From positions 61,524 to 125,523 of the forward strand of contig NZ_JAUORH010000010.1 in the NCBI RefSeq assembly GCF_030547425.1: 64,000 nt of DNA, written 5' to 3'. Source of the DNA: Tenacibaculum sp. 1_MG-2023 (GTDB taxonomy: Bacteria > Bacteroidota > Bacteroidia > Flavobacteriales > Flavobacteriaceae). The notes under the pieces are model-generated. The model saw nothing but the letters and a program-made list of their open reading frames with translations. It was not told where the DNA came from and did not search any database. A program made the translations under genes and the position numbers. This document shows, piece after piece, positions 54,196 through 63,923 of this stretch. Position 1 is the first letter of the stretch. The number at the start of each line of letters is the position of its first letter.

Positions 54196-55818
54196 ATGAC
54201 AAAACTCATTTCTTTTTCTTCGGATATTTCTAACATTGAATTACCTAAAAAATTCGATTATCCTTATAATTATTATCCTCATACCCTAGCCCAAATAGCT
54301 GCTGAAGAATTACAAGAGTATTTAACACACCAAAACCACTTTTCTCACAACTTCGGGATTAAAAACCTTGAGAGTCCAAATGCACTTGGAAAAATGTTTG
54401 GAGTTTTGGTTGTACAACAACAAGATGGAACCTTAGGGTATTTAGCCGCTTTTTCAGGAAAATTAGCTGATAGTACACAACATCAACACTTTGTACCTCC
54501 AATATTTGATGTGTTAGATACAAATGAATTCTACCTTACAACAGAAAAGCAGCTTAATGAGTTAACTCATAAAATAGTAAGCTTAGAAAACGCTTCTGAA
54601 TTTACTGAAGTGAGGAAAGTATATCAAAAAACAAAACAGCTATACGAAAAGCTTTTAGCTGATGAACAATCAAGAATTAAACAACGGAGAAAACTTAGAA
54701 AAGAATTAGGACAACAAAACAATCAACTAAATATTAATGAAGAGTTTTACTTACGTGAATATGAAGTATATTTAAACGATAAAATAGCAACATCAAAAAA
54801 AGCGTACCAAGTAAAGCAACATCAAATTGAAAAACTGAAACAACAGCGCACAAACCTTTCAGCTTGGGCACAACAAAAAATATTTAAAAAGTATGCGTTT
54901 CTTAACTATCATGGAGAAAGTCAAAATCTTTTAGATATTTTTACAGACTCCACTCAAAACATTCCTGCTGGTGCCGGTGATTGTTGTGCTCCAAAACTAT
55001 TACAATACGCATATAAACACCAATTAAAACCTATTTGTATGGCTGAATTTTGGTGGGGAAAACCTTTAAACACTTCCATAAGAAAACATCAAAATTATTA
55101 CCCTGCTTGTACTGGTAAATGCAAACCTATTCTAACGCATATGTTACAAGGAGTAATTGTAGAAGAAAATCCATTAGTTACTCTATTAAAGGAAGAAAAA
55201 GAAATTACAATTATTTATGAAGATTCAGATTTGTTAGTTATTAACAAACCACATGAACTCTTATCAGTAGCTGGAAAAGAAATAAAAGACTCCGTGTTTA
55301 GTCGCATTCAAAAACTATATCCAAAAGCAACAGGTCCGTTAGTAGTACATCGATTAGACATGTCAACCTCTGGAATTCTCTTAGTTTCTAAAAATGAAGA
55401 AACTTATAAAGTTTTACAGGCACAGTTTATTTATAAAACTATACAAAAACGCTATGTAGCTTTATTAGATGGTGTTTTAAAAGAAGGTGAAGGAAAAATT
55501 GAGCTACCACTTAGAGTAGACTTAAACGATCGTCCTAAACAGCTTGTATGTTATCAACACGGAAAAAAAGCATTGACTACTTGGAAAAAAGTTGAAACTC
55601 TAGATAACAAAACAAAAGTATATTTTTATCCTATAACAGGACGTACACATCAGTTACGTGTGCATGCTGCACATAATTTGGGACTAAACACTCCTATTGT
55701 AGGAGATGATTTATACGGAAAGAAAGCAGACAGATTGTACTTACATGCTGAAAAAGTCACATTTATACATCCCACTTCAAAAAAACAAGTAAGCTTTACT
55801 GCTCCTGCACCTTTTTAA
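54196..55818 (+). CDS. RluA-family pseudouridine synthase with long N-terminal extension
   Basis: A 540-residue protein. The catalytic RluA domain is C-terminal (about 335-540): IIYEDSDLLVINKPHELLSV, the motif VVHRLDMSTSGILLVSK with catalytic Asp, and TGRTHQLRVHAAH. The first 330 residues hold a long charged coiled coil (about 125-215) and Cys-bearing segments GAGDCCAPKLLQYAY and YYPACTGKCKPIL. This extended form is found in several marine Gammaproteobacteria and Bacteroidota. It probably modifies rRNA or tRNA, but the target is unknown. Confidence 0.9.
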   Translation: MTKLISFSSDISNIELPKKFDYPYNYYPHTLAQIAAEELQEYLTHQNHFSHNFGIKNLESPNALGKMFGVLVVQQQDGTLGYLAAFSGKLADSTQHQHFVPPIFDVLDTNEFYLTTEKQLNELTHKIVSLENASEFTEVRKVYQKTKQLYEKLLADEQSRIKQRRKLRKELGQQNNQLNINEEFYLREYEVYLNDKIATSKKAYQVKQHQIEKLKQQRTNLSAWAQQKIFKKYAFLNYHGESQNLLDIFTDSTQNIPAGAGDCCAPKLLQYAYKHQLKPICMAEFWWGKPLNTSIRKHQNYYPACTGKCKPILTHMLQGVIVEENPLVTLLKEEKEITIIYEDSDLLVINKPHELLSVAGKEIKDSVFSRIQKLYPKATGPLVVHRLDMSTSGILLVSKNEETYKVLQAQFIYKTIQKRYVALLDGVLKEGEGKIELPLRVDLNDRPKQLVCYQHGKKALTTWKKVETLDNKTKVYFYPITGRTHQLRVHAAHNLGLNTPIVGDDLYGKKADRLYLHAEKVTFIHPTSKKQVSFTAPAPF

Positions 55819-55902
55819 TCGCAGGGCGATAGCCAAAAATTCCTTAAACTTATTTTAAAATAGTTTTAAAGTATTATTTGTGTAGCTAATATTACACATA
55901 TT

Positions 55903-57198
55903 TTATACTACATATTTTGTCTTTTTAAGTGTACTCAAAATAGCAAACGAGGCCAGAAAGAAAACAGCTAAACACAACACACTCCATTGCATAGAACCTG
56001 TAATCCAATTTAATGTTCCATATACAGCTGTTCCTAAAACAATAGCTATTTTTTCAGTAACATCATAAAAACTAAAATACGTGGCATGATCTTGTGTTTC
56101 TGGCAATAATTTTGAATACGTAGAACGAGTTAAGGTTTGAATAGCCCCTTGTACCAACCCCAATAAACCACCTAGTCCATAAAAATAAACTGCTACATTT
56201 TCTTGAGATTTATCTAAAGAAAAAGCACAAAAACATACTAACATCCATACTGCAATAGTTATTTTTAGAGCAGTAATGTTTCCCCATTTTTCTGAAATCC
56301 TTGAAAATAAAATAGCTCCTATAATCGCAACAATTTGCACCAATAAAATAGTAATAATCAAACTCGTAGGAGGCAACCCTAATTCTGAAGAACCAAAAAT
56401 AGCCGCCATTAGAATAATAGTTTGTACACTAATACTTAATAAGAAAAAAGAAATTAAAAAACGTTTTAAAGTAGGGTAATTTAGTAACTCTTTAATCACT
56501 ACTTGTAATTCTTTGTAACCTTTCCATATATAATCTTTTTCAGGTTTTTTGTTATATACATTATCTGGTAAACGCTTAAAGGTTACCTGCGCAAACCCTA
56601 GCCACCATAAACCGACCATAACAAAAGAAATTCTAGATGCCATTCCTGCACTTATACCTAAAGTTTCAGGAAACATAATCATTCCTAAGTTTACGAGTAA
56701 TAAAATAATAGAACCAATATACCCATATACAAAACCTTTGGCACTGGCTCTATCTTGTTGTTCAGGTCGGGCTACTTCGGGTAAATAAGCATTATAAAAC
56801 ACCAAACTTGCCCAAAAGCCTATACTTGCTAAAACAGTAAATAAAATACCTATCCATACAGTATCAATTCCTTCAAAGAAATACAAACTCATTACCGATA
56901 ATGCTCCTAGTGTACAGAAAAACTTCATAAACTTTTTCTTACTTCCCGTATAATCTGCAATACCCGATAAAATTGGAGAGATAAAAGCTACTACTAAAAA
57001 CGAAAATGATAAAGCATAGCTATACAAACTACCTGGATGCTCCCAGTCCATTCCTAAAAAGCTTACAATTTTACCTTCTGTCACTCCGCTGTAATACAAC
57101 GGAAAAACAGCTGTGCTAATTACCAATGAATATACTGAGTTGGCCCAATCGTAAAATGCCCATCCATTAATTAGCTTCTTATCTCCTATTTTATACAT
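55903..57198 (-). CDS. MFS transporter, UMF1 family
   Basis: About 431 residues from the ATG at 57198. A longer frame begins at 57225, but inside the terminator of the upstream gene. It has about twelve transmembrane segments and the hallmark NGWAFYDWANSVYSLVISTAVFP near the start, with PEVARPEQQDRASAKGFVYGYIGS in the loop after TM4. These are UMF1-type (Atg22-like) permeases of uncertain substrate, perhaps amino acids. Confidence 0.9.
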   Translation of the reverse strand: MYKIGDKKLINGWAFYDWANSVYSLVISTAVFPLYYSGVTEGKIVSFLGMDWEHPGSLYSYALSFSFLVVAFISPILSGIADYTGSKKKFMKFFCTLGALSVMSLYFFEGIDTVWIGILFTVLASIGFWASLVFYNAYLPEVARPEQQDRASAKGFVYGYIGSIILLLVNLGMIMFPETLGISAGMASRISFVMVGLWWLGFAQVTFKRLPDNVYNKKPEKDYIWKGYKELQVVIKELLNYPTLKRFLISFFLLSISVQTIILMAAIFGSSELGLPPTSLIITILLVQIVAIIGAILFSRISEKWGNITALKITIAVWMLVCFCAFSLDKSQENVAVYFYGLGGLLGLVQGAIQTLTRSTYSKLLPETQDHATYFSFYDVTEKIAIVLGTAVYGTLNWITGSMQWSVLCLAVFFLASFAILSTLKKTKYVV

Positions 57199-57209
57199 AT
57201 AAATTCTAA

Positions 57210-57243
57210 TAAAAAAACCGCTCATGTAACATGAACGGTTTGC
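57210..57243 (-). terminator. Terminator of the M48 peptidase gene
   Basis: On the minus strand AACCGTTCATG pairs with CATGAGCGGTT (one wobble) around TTA, then T7. Confidence 0.85.
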
Positions 57244-57265
57244 AATATACTATAATTTATCAATC

Positions 57266-58075
57266 TTATTTACTCGCAGGCGCGTTGTATTTTGCTGCTA
57301 ATTTTTTAGCTTCTGGCAAAAAATTTCTTAACGTCTGAATACGAGTTTGATTAGATGGGTGTGTACTCATAAACTCTGGTTGAGCTCCTCCTCCTGAACG
57401 CTGGCTCATTCGTACCCATACTTCAGCAGCTTCTTCTCCTTTATATCCTGCCATAATCATAAAAACCAATCCTAATTTATCTGCTTCGGTTTCATGGCTT
57501 CTACTAAATGGTAACATTACTCCTACCTGCGTACCTAATCCATACGCCATATTCCACATTTCAGCATTTTCATTGTTTTGAGTACCTAAAGCTAAAGCTA
57601 CCCCACCTAATTGTTGTAATTGACCTGTAGACATACGTTCTTGTCCATGTTTTGCAAATGCGTGAGCTACCTCGTGCCCCATAACAGCTGCAATTCCATC
57701 TTCATTAGCACAAATTGGTAAAATTCCTGTATAAAAAACTACCTTTCCTCCAGGTAAACACCAAGCGTTAACTGTTTTATCTTCTACTAAATTAAACTCC
57801 CATTCATAAGCATTTGCCTCTGCAGTCATTCCATTAGCACGCATAAAACGATCTACAGCTGTAGAAATATTCTTCCCTACTCGTTTAATTTGATTTGTTT
57901 TAGCACTATTAGTAGATAGTTTATTTTCCTCTAAAAAACCTTTGTATTGTGCAAAACTAGCTGGTAAAATTTGAGCATCGTTTACAAAATTTAATCTTTT
58001 TCTTCCCGTAATTGGAACGGTGCTACATTCTACTAAAAAAGCAGCTAAAAATGTTAGGACTATAATTTTTTTCAT
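57266..58075 (-). CDS. M48-family metallopeptidase, lipoprotein
   Basis: A 269-residue exported protein; the lipobox FLVEC places the lipid Cys at 17. The zinc motif VMGHEVAHAFAKHG lies near residue 130, with the third ligand in SRSHETEADKLGLVFM. This matches BepA/LoiP-like M48 periplasmic proteases that check outer-membrane protein folding. The C-terminal PEFMSTHPSNQTRI is typical. Single gene with its own terminator. Confidence 0.92.
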   Translation of the reverse strand: MKKIIVLTFLAAFLVECSTVPITGRKRLNFVNDAQILPASFAQYKGFLEENKLSTNSAKTNQIKRVGKNISTAVDRFMRANGMTAEANAYEWEFNLVEDKTVNAWCLPGGKVVFYTGILPICANEDGIAAVMGHEVAHAFAKHGQERMSTGQLQQLGGVALALGTQNNENAEMWNMAYGLGTQVGVMLPFSRSHETEADKLGLVFMIMAGYKGEEAAEVWVRMSQRSGGGAQPEFMSTHPSNQTRIQTLRNFLPEAKKLAAKYNAPASK

Positions 58076-58207
58076 TGTTCAATAGTTTAAATTTCTATGT
58101 TCTTGGTTGTATCTTTTATGACACGAAATTAACTTATTTGTCACAAACTTGATAATATATTATGTCTTTAAAGCTACAAATTCTATCTTTATCTTAAAAA
58201 CTAATTG

Positions 58208-59080
58208 ATGAATTTTACGCATTCAAAAACAGCCACACCAAGTATTAAAATTCCTAAACCTCTTATCTTTTCAGCTAAGGCTTTGCAGTTTATATCTACT
58301 AATAAAGCAGCTAAATTTGGTGTAAGACTTTTTACAACTCCTGTTAACTTTCCTATTCCTAAGAGAGAAAAAGTAATGTTAGAGAGTGCTCAAAAGAAAA
58401 CAATTAATGTACCATCCATTTCAAGAGATATTCAAGTACTATCATATGGTTATTCAACTAAAAAAGTATTATGGGTACATGGTTGGGCAGGAAGAAGCAC
58501 TCAATTATATATGATTGCTGATAAACTATTGGAAAAAGGTTACATGGTTATTTCATTTGACGGACCCGCACATGGAAAGTCTACAGGAAAAACTACTGAA
58601 ATGCCTGAGTTTTTAGAAACCATTGCTGAACTCAACAAACAATTTGGACCTTTTGATGCTGCTATAGGGCACTCTTTTGGTGGAGTATGCTTGTATAATG
58701 CTCTTTCTGAAGATTTCACTGCAAAGAAACTTGTTACCGTTGGTGCTGCGGATAAAATATCGGATGTTATTTTAAACTTTACTAAAAACTTACAAGTAAA
58801 ACCAGCTATAGCTCATAAAATGAAACGTTTGTTTGATAAAAAATGGCAACGAGATATTGATATACACTCTTCTAGCGTAAAAGCTAAAAATGTAAAAATA
58901 CCTACTCTAGTCGTTCACGATTCATTTGATGGCGATGTTAATGTAAGTTGTGCAATAGCAATACGTCAAAACTTACAGAATGGAAAACTTTTAATTACGG
59001 AAGGCTTAGGACACACCAGAATTCTTCGTAACTCAAAAGTTGCTTCCAAGATTGTTGATTTTATAAGTAAAGAACCATGA
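58208..59080 (+). CDS. Alpha/beta hydrolase
   Basis: About 290 residues from the ATG at 58208 (a TTG at 58205 is in frame just before). Oxyanion motif VHGWAG near residue 90, nucleophile elbow IGHSFGG near 158 (Ser), DSFDGDVNV supplies the acid and GHTRIL the His. No signal peptide, so it is cytoplasmic. Substrate unknown. It overlaps msrB by 4 bp (ATGA), so the two are coupled. Confidence 0.87.
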   Translation: MNFTHSKTATPSIKIPKPLIFSAKALQFISTNKAAKFGVRLFTTPVNFPIPKREKVMLESAQKKTINVPSISRDIQVLSYGYSTKKVLWVHGWAGRSTQLYMIADKLLEKGYMVISFDGPAHGKSTGKTTEMPEFLETIAELNKQFGPFDAAIGHSFGGVCLYNALSEDFTAKKLVTVGAADKISDVILNFTKNLQVKPAIAHKMKRLFDKKWQRDIDIHSSSVKAKNVKIPTLVVHDSFDGDVNVSCAIAIRQNLQNGKLLITEGLGHTRILRNSKVASKIVDFISKEP

Positions 59081-59544
59081 GAAAATTAGTTGTTTTATTT
59101 CTTTTAGCAATAACAGTTAATACTACTGTAAATGCTCAAAACAAGAAAAAATATGCGGTAAATAAAACCAATAGTGAGTGGAAACAGTTACTAACTCCAA
59201 AACAATATTTTGTACTTAGAGAATCAGGTACAGAACGCCCTAACTCAAGCCCTTTAAACTATAATAAGAAAAAAGGAGTGTATGCTTGTGCAGCTTGTAA
59301 AACCCCGCTATATAAATCTGAAAATAAATACGATTCAGGTAGCGGATGGCCTGCTTTTGACAGCGCTATTAAAGGAAACGTTGAACTTGATGTTGATTAT
59401 AAAGTAGGATATGCTCGAACAGAGTTAAAATGCAATACTTGCGGCGGACATTTAGGGCATTCTTTTAACGATGGCCCAAAAGAAACTACAGGTAAACGTC
59501 ACTGTATTAACGGAGTTGCTTTAGAGTTTATTCCAAAAAAATAA
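59077..59544 (+). CDS. msrB: Peptide-methionine (R)-S-oxide reductase, exported
   Basis: A 155-residue enzyme that repairs methionine-R-sulfoxide in proteins. An N-terminal signal peptide (residues 1-20, ending VNAQ) suggests it acts in the periplasm. Zinc-binding CxxC pairs are present (CAACKTPL and CNTCGGHLG), together with SGSGWPAFD and the catalytic RHCINGVAL. Length matches the single-domain MsrB type. It overlaps the alpha/beta hydrolase gene. Confidence 0.95.
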   Translation: MRKLVVLFLLAITVNTTVNAQNKKKYAVNKTNSEWKQLLTPKQYFVLRESGTERPNSSPLNYNKKKGVYACAACKTPLYKSENKYDSGSGWPAFDSAIKGNVELDVDYKVGYARTELKCNTCGGHLGHSFNDGPKETTGKRHCINGVALEFIPKK

Positions 59545-59555
59545 AATTGTAAATT

Positions 59556-59581
59556 GAGGCTGGTTTTAACCAGTCTTTTTT
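59556..59581 (+). terminator. Terminator of msrB
   Basis: AGGCTGGTT and AACCAGTCT pair (one G-T wobble), then T6. Confidence 0.75.
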
Positions 59582-59582
59582 A

Positions 59583-59625
59583 TTGGCGCCGCCAAAGGGT
59601 TTAATAACCCAAGGCTTGCCTCGAA
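59583..59625. repeat. Possible dispersed intergenic repeat (copy 2), with a neighbouring hairpin
   Basis: GCCGCCAAAGGG, AATAACCC and CAAGGCTTGCCTCG resemble 14383-14420. Just downstream, CGTGA-GCTT-GTCACG (59653-59667) forms a separate small hairpin of a type common between flavobacterial genes. Confidence 0.35.
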
Positions 59626-59692
59626 AATTAAGAACTTTTTCCAATAAATGTATCGTGAGCTTGTCACGAGGTAGTTTACTAAAAATTATGCC

Positions 59693-60247
59693 ATGCAAAA
59701 CTCCTATTTAGAAAGTATCAAAAAACAAATAACCTACTATAAAAGTTTAGGAGATAAAACCTTTGATCAACTCACACAAGAAGAACTTTTTTATCAATAT
59801 AATCAAGAAAGTAACTCTATAGCTGTAATAGCTAAGCATATTGCTGGTAATATGTTATCACGTTGGACCAACTTTTTTACTGAAGATGGAGAAAAACTAT
59901 GGAGAAATAGAGATGATGAGTTTGTTAATACTTTTACAACCAAAGAAGAAATGATTGCCTATTGGGAAAAAGGTTGGGATTGCTTTTTAAACACTATCAA
60001 CTCTTTAAAAGAAGAAGACTTAGAGAAAATCATCTACATAAGAAACCAAGGACATACAGTAACCGAGGCAATTAATCGTCAAATTTGTCATTATCCGTAT
60101 CACATCGGGCAAATTGTATTTTTAGGCAAAATGCTACAAAACGAAAACTGGAAACCCTTGTCCATTCCTAAAAATGCTTCTAAAAACTTCAATCAACAAA
60201 AATTTAGTCAAGAAAAAAGCCGCAAGCATTTTACGGATGATTTATAG
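59693..60247 (+). CDS. DinB-like / DUF1572 family protein (paralogue 2)
   Basis: A 184-residue paralogue of 21287-21817, with QYNQESNSIAVIAKHIAGNM, SRWTNFFTEDGEKLWRNRD, YWEKGWDCF and INRQICHYPYHIGQIVFLGK. The conserved His residues of the metal site are kept. Cytoplasmic, unknown role. The two copies are about 38 kb apart and clearly diverged, so the duplication is old. Confidence 0.85.
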   Translation: MQNSYLESIKKQITYYKSLGDKTFDQLTQEELFYQYNQESNSIAVIAKHIAGNMLSRWTNFFTEDGEKLWRNRDDEFVNTFTTKEEMIAYWEKGWDCFLNTINSLKEEDLEKIIYIRNQGHTVTEAINRQICHYPYHIGQIVFLGKMLQNENWKPLSIPKNASKNFNQQKFSQEKSRKHFTDDL

Positions 60248-60385
60248 TATTTACTCCTCTTGTTACCAATACAAGAACTAAAAAAAGTGACTACTACTCT
60301 TACTAATTATAAAAAATTACACACTTTTATACTATTTAAGCGAAAAAATCTGCTAACAAATTGCTAAAAACTAACAACTAATAAC

Positions 60386-60393
60386 TAAATTTG
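60386..60393 (+). promoter_or_regulatory. Candidate -7 element of ffh
   Basis: TAAATTTG fits TAnnTTTG, with TTG about 22 bases upstream; the ATG is at 60419. Confidence 0.5.
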
Positions 60394-60418
60394 TGCCTCT
60401 AAAAAATGAAGCCGATAC

Positions 60419-61747
60419 ATGTTTAATAATTTAAGCGAAAAGTTAGATAAAGCGTTACACACGCTGAAAGGACACGGAAAAATTACCGAAGTTAACGTTG
60501 CGGAAACTCTAAAAGAAGTTCGTAGAGCTTTATTAGATGCCGATGTTAACTTTAAAATAGCTAAGAATTTTACCAAAACAGTAAAAGAAAAAGCCTTAGG
60601 TCAAGACGTATTAACAACGTTAAATCCTGGGCAATTAATGGTAAAATTGGTTAAGGATGAATTAACCGAATTAATGGGAGGTGATACCGTTGGTATTAAC
60701 TTAGGAGGTTCACCTACTGTTATTTTAATGTCTGGTTTACAAGGTTCGGGTAAAACAACCTTTTCTGGTAAACTAGCTAACTACCTTAAAACTAAAAAAA
60801 GCAAACAAGTTTTATTAGTAGGATGTGATGTATATCGTCCTGCTGCAATCAATCAGTTACGCGTTGTTGGAGAACAAATTGGTGTTGAGGTATACGCTGA
60901 AGAAGGAAATCAAAATCCGGTAGAAATTTCTCAAAATGCGATTAAGCATGCAAAAGCAAACGGTAAAAACGTGGTGATTATTGATACCGCGGGTCGTTTA
61001 GCTGTTGATGAAGAAATGATGACTGAGATTTCTAACATCCACAAAGCAGTAACTCCACAAGAAACATTATTTGTAGTGGATTCTATGACAGGGCAAGACG
61101 CTGTAAATACAGCAAAAGCCTTTAACGATGTGTTGAATTTTGACGGAGTTATATTAACTAAGTTAGATGGTGATACACGAGGTGGTGCTGCGATATCTAT
61201 TAAATCAGTAGTAAATAAACCGATTAAATTTATAGGTACGGGTGAAAAAATGGATGCGATTGATGTATTCCACCCAAGCCGTATGGCAGATCGTATTTTA
61301 GGAATGGGAGACGTTGTTTCGTTAGTTGAGCGTGCCCAAGAACAATACGACGAAGAAGAAGCTAGAAAATTACAAAAGAAGATTGCTAAAGATCAGTTTG
61401 GTTTTGATGACTTTTTAAGTCAAATTCAACAAATCAAAAAGATGGGAAGCATGAAAGATTTAGTAGGAATGATTCCTGGTGCTGGTAAAGCAATGAAAGA
61501 TGTTGACATTGATGATGATGCTTTTAAAGGTATTGAAGCTATTATACACTCCATGACTCCAGCAGAAAGGACTAGTCCTTCCATGATTAATGCGAGTCGC
61601 AAAAAACGAATTGCCAAAGGATCCGGAACTTCGGTACAAGAAGTTAACCAATTGATGAAGCAATTTAATCAGATGAGTAAGATGATGAAGATGATGCAAG
61701 GCGGAGGCGGAAGAAAAATGATGCAAATGATGAAAGGCATGAAATAA
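60419..61747 (+). CDS. ffh: Signal recognition particle protein Ffh (SRP54)
   Basis: A 442-residue GTPase that binds signal sequences and brings ribosomes to the membrane. The N domain (LSEKLDKALHTLKGHGKITE) is followed by G motifs: G1 GLQGSGKTTFSGKL near residue 105, DTAGRLAVDEEMM near 190 and TKLDGDTRGGA near 245. The Met-rich M domain runs from about 325 to the end (MKQFNQMSKMMKMMQGGGG). Its partner RNA was not found in this window. Confidence 0.97.
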   Translation: MFNNLSEKLDKALHTLKGHGKITEVNVAETLKEVRRALLDADVNFKIAKNFTKTVKEKALGQDVLTTLNPGQLMVKLVKDELTELMGGDTVGINLGGSPTVILMSGLQGSGKTTFSGKLANYLKTKKSKQVLLVGCDVYRPAAINQLRVVGEQIGVEVYAEEGNQNPVEISQNAIKHAKANGKNVVIIDTAGRLAVDEEMMTEISNIHKAVTPQETLFVVDSMTGQDAVNTAKAFNDVLNFDGVILTKLDGDTRGGAAISIKSVVNKPIKFIGTGEKMDAIDVFHPSRMADRILGMGDVVSLVERAQEQYDEEEARKLQKKIAKDQFGFDDFLSQIQQIKKMGSMKDLVGMIPGAGKAMKDVDIDDDAFKGIEAIIHSMTPAERTSPSMINASRKKRIAKGSGTSVQEVNQLMKQFNQMSKMMKMMQGGGGRKMMQMMKGMK

Positions 61748-61752
61748 TATAA

Positions 61753-61781
61753 AAAAGATAGGCTGCTGCCTGTCTTTTTTT
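61753..61781 (+). terminator. Terminator of ffh
   Basis: GATAGGC and GCCTGTC pair (one wobble) around TGCT, then T7. Confidence 0.85.
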
Positions 61782-61899
61782 ATTTAGTTTACAGTGCCAA
61801 AATAAACAGTATTCAGTAAACTGTATTTATGGATTTTAAAACTATTAAGTTCTTTCTATGTCATGTCCAGTGATTTTCTAACTAAAAGGAAGATAAATT

Positions 61900-61965
61900 G
61901 TATTGAGACATTTAGAACTGATTCTCGATACATCTCCCTCCAGTCGATACTCGAACTGACATATA
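61900..61965. repeat. REP-like intergenic sequence upstream of folD
   Basis: TTCTCGATACATCTCCCTCC then AGTCGATACTCGAACTGACAT has two related TCGATAC blocks. I recognise it as a common flavobacterial intergenic repeat type. The rest of 61782-62165 has no gene; near 62126-62150 ACTGTATAC occurs twice. Confidence 0.4.
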
Positions 61966-62165
61966 GTATTTAAACTTAATTTAGGATTTAAAAATAATAC
62001 TTCTACTGAAGTAACTTTTAAAATATTACTATTGAAAACAAAGAGGTTGGGAAGCTAATCAATTATATGATTAAAAATCCTGATAAATTTGGAATATAAC
62101 AACACAACAATTACAACACAACAACTGTATACAAGAAGACTGTATACTGAAAACTTAACAAGACT

Positions 62166-63050
62166 ATGATTTTACTAGACGGTAAAAAGACATCAGCAGA
62201 CATTAAAGAAGAAATTGCTTTAGAAGTAGCAGCATTAAAAGCTAACGATAAAAAAGCACCACACTTAGCAGCGGTTATCGTGGGTAGCGACGGAGCAAGT
62301 TTAACCTATGTAAATGCAAAAGTAAAAGCTTGCGAACGTGTAGGTTTTGAATCTACTTTACTTCGTCTTCCTGAAGAAACTACTGAAGAAGAACTATTAA
62401 ATGAAATTGCTATTTTAAATATTGATAATGATATTGATGGTTTTATAGTACAATTACCCCTACCCGACCATATTGATGAACAAAAGGTATTAATGGCTAT
62501 TAATCCTGATAAAGATGTAGACGGTTTCCACCCTATGAATGTTGGTAAATTAGCGTTAAACTTACCTACTTATATCTCTGCTACTCCTTTCGGAATTTTA
62601 GAATTGTTAGATCGTTACAATATTGAAACCTCTGGTAAAGATGTAGTAGTTATTGGGCGTAGCCATATTGTAGGAAGTCCAATGAGTATTTTACTATCTC
62701 AAAAAAGAAAAGTAGGAAACGCAACTGTTACCCTAACTCATAGTAGAACCAAAAACTTAAAAGAGGTTACTAAAAGAGCAGATATTATTATAGCTGCTAT
62801 TGGTATTCCTGAGTTTTTAAAAGGTGACATGGTAAAAGACGATGTAGTAATTATTGATGTAGGAATTACTCGTGTTGCTGATCCTTCTAAGAAAAGAGGA
62901 TTTAGATTGGTAGGTGATGTTGCTTTTAACGAAGTAGCAGAAAAAGCATCGCACATTACCCCTGTACCGGGTGGTGTAGGTCCTATGACGATTGCTATGC
63001 TCTTAAAAAATACTTTATTAGCTTGCGAACGTAGACAAGAAGAGTGTTAA
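62166..63050 (+). CDS. folD: Methylenetetrahydrofolate dehydrogenase / methenyltetrahydrofolate cyclohydrolase
   Basis: A 294-residue bifunctional enzyme of one-carbon folate metabolism. Substrate motifs include [27 protein letters not shown] with the catalytic Lys, and [17 protein letters not shown]. The dinucleotide-binding part has [30 protein letters not shown] and [18 protein letters not shown]. Length is normal. A terminator follows. Confidence 0.97.
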   Translation: MILLDGKKTSADIKEEIALEVAALKANDKKAPHLAAVIVGSDGASLTYVNAKVKACERVGFESTLLRLPEETTEEELLNEIAILNIDNDIDGFIVQLPLPDHIDEQKVLMAINPDKDVDGFHPMNVGKLALNLPTYISATPFGILELLDRYNIETSGKDVVVIGRSHIVGSPMSILLSQKRKVGNATVTLTHSRTKNLKEVTKRADIIIAAIGIPEFLKGDMVKDDVVIIDVGITRVADPSKKRGFRLVGDVAFNEVAEKASHITPVPGGVGPMTIAMLLKNTLLACERRQEEC

Positions 63051-63075
63051 TACAACACCGTTTAATATATACTAC

Positions 63076-63106
63076 AAAAGACTGCTTTTAAAGGCAGTCT
63101 TTTTTA
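63076..63106 (+). terminator. Terminator of folD
   Basis: AAGACTGC and GCAGTCTT pair around TTTTAAAG, then T6. Confidence 0.8.
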
Positions 63107-63229
63107 TAGAAAACAGTTGATACATTTCTCTTACTCTGCTATTTAATTACCTTTTTTTGCTATATTAGCTAGCACTAATTAAAAAATTGCAATAATTACG
63201 TTTACACTTCCTTTTTAGGATATATAAAG

Positions 63230-63246
63230 ACACTAAAAGTGTTTAT
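63230..63246. repeat. 17-bp repeat, left of the small secreted protein gene
   Basis: ACACTAAAAGTGTTTAT, itself a small palindrome (ACACT/AGTGT), recurs in the same orientation at 63870-63886. Confidence 0.75.
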
Positions 63247-63262
63247 TGAAACTAATCCATTT

Positions 63263-63868
63263 ATGTTAAGTACTAAAACTTTTATCAGCATATTTTTTCT
63301 TTCTTATTTTTGTTTTATACCGCAACCTTTTCCTGAAGGTACTACTTATATTACACCCTCATTTAAATTAATTCCTAAACATTCAGTTGATATTCAAAAA
63401 AACAATATCATCATAACCATATTTTCAAAAGATATGTTCTATCGTGGAAATGAAATAAAATTTAAAAGTGAAATAAAGGGAGATACAATTTACATTCTCA
63501 ATAAAATTAAGAATAGTACGAAAAACGATGGAATTAAAATTAATAATGAAAAACTTATATCTTTTTTTACAAACACTCGTTTTTTTATAAAGTCAAAAAA
63601 CACTTTAATTCATACTGAAAGTAATAGGCCTTATTTTAATAAAAAGTTAGTAGATAGCACCTTAAGCAACCAAACAGTATATAGCATAAATGGTAAAATA
63701 CTAATGTCTACTAAAGATTCTTCTGTATTAAATCCAATATTAAATGAAAAGAAGTTTAAAATAAAAACCTTGGAGGTAATAAAGCCTGAAAACGCTATAA
63801 AAACTTACGGACTATTTGGCTTTAAAGGTATTATAAAAATAAAGGGAAAGTTTAAAAAATGTAAATAA
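63263..63868 (+). CDS. Small exported protein, unrecognised
   Basis: About 201 residues from the ATG at 63263; a GTG at 63239 is in frame but lies in the flanking repeat. Residues 1-18 (MLSTKTFISIFFLSYFCF) form a signal peptide. The mature part is rich in Lys, Asn and Ile with short beta-strand-like stretches (IIITIFSKD, TVYSINGKILMST), and ends GIIKIKGKFKKCK. No family is recognised. It is flanked by a 17-bp direct repeat and followed by an apparent insertion-sequence end. Confidence 0.65.
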   Translation: MLSTKTFISIFFLSYFCFIPQPFPEGTTYITPSFKLIPKHSVDIQKNNIIITIFSKDMFYRGNEIKFKSEIKGDTIYILNKIKNSTKNDGIKINNEKLISFFTNTRFFIKSKNTLIHTESNRPYFNKKLVDSTLSNQTVYSINGKILMSTKDSSVLNPILNEKKFKIKTLEVIKPENAIKTYGLFGFKGIIKIKGKFKKCK

Positions 63869-63869
63869 T

Positions 63870-63886
63870 ACACTAAAAGTGTTTAT
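63870..63886. repeat. 17-bp repeat, right of the small secreted protein gene
   Basis: Second copy of ACACTAAAAGTGTTTAT, immediately after the stop codon of the gene. Confidence 0.75.
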
Positions 63887-63923
63887 CTAAACAAAATATT
63901 TAATAAATATCAATGAGTTCTAC

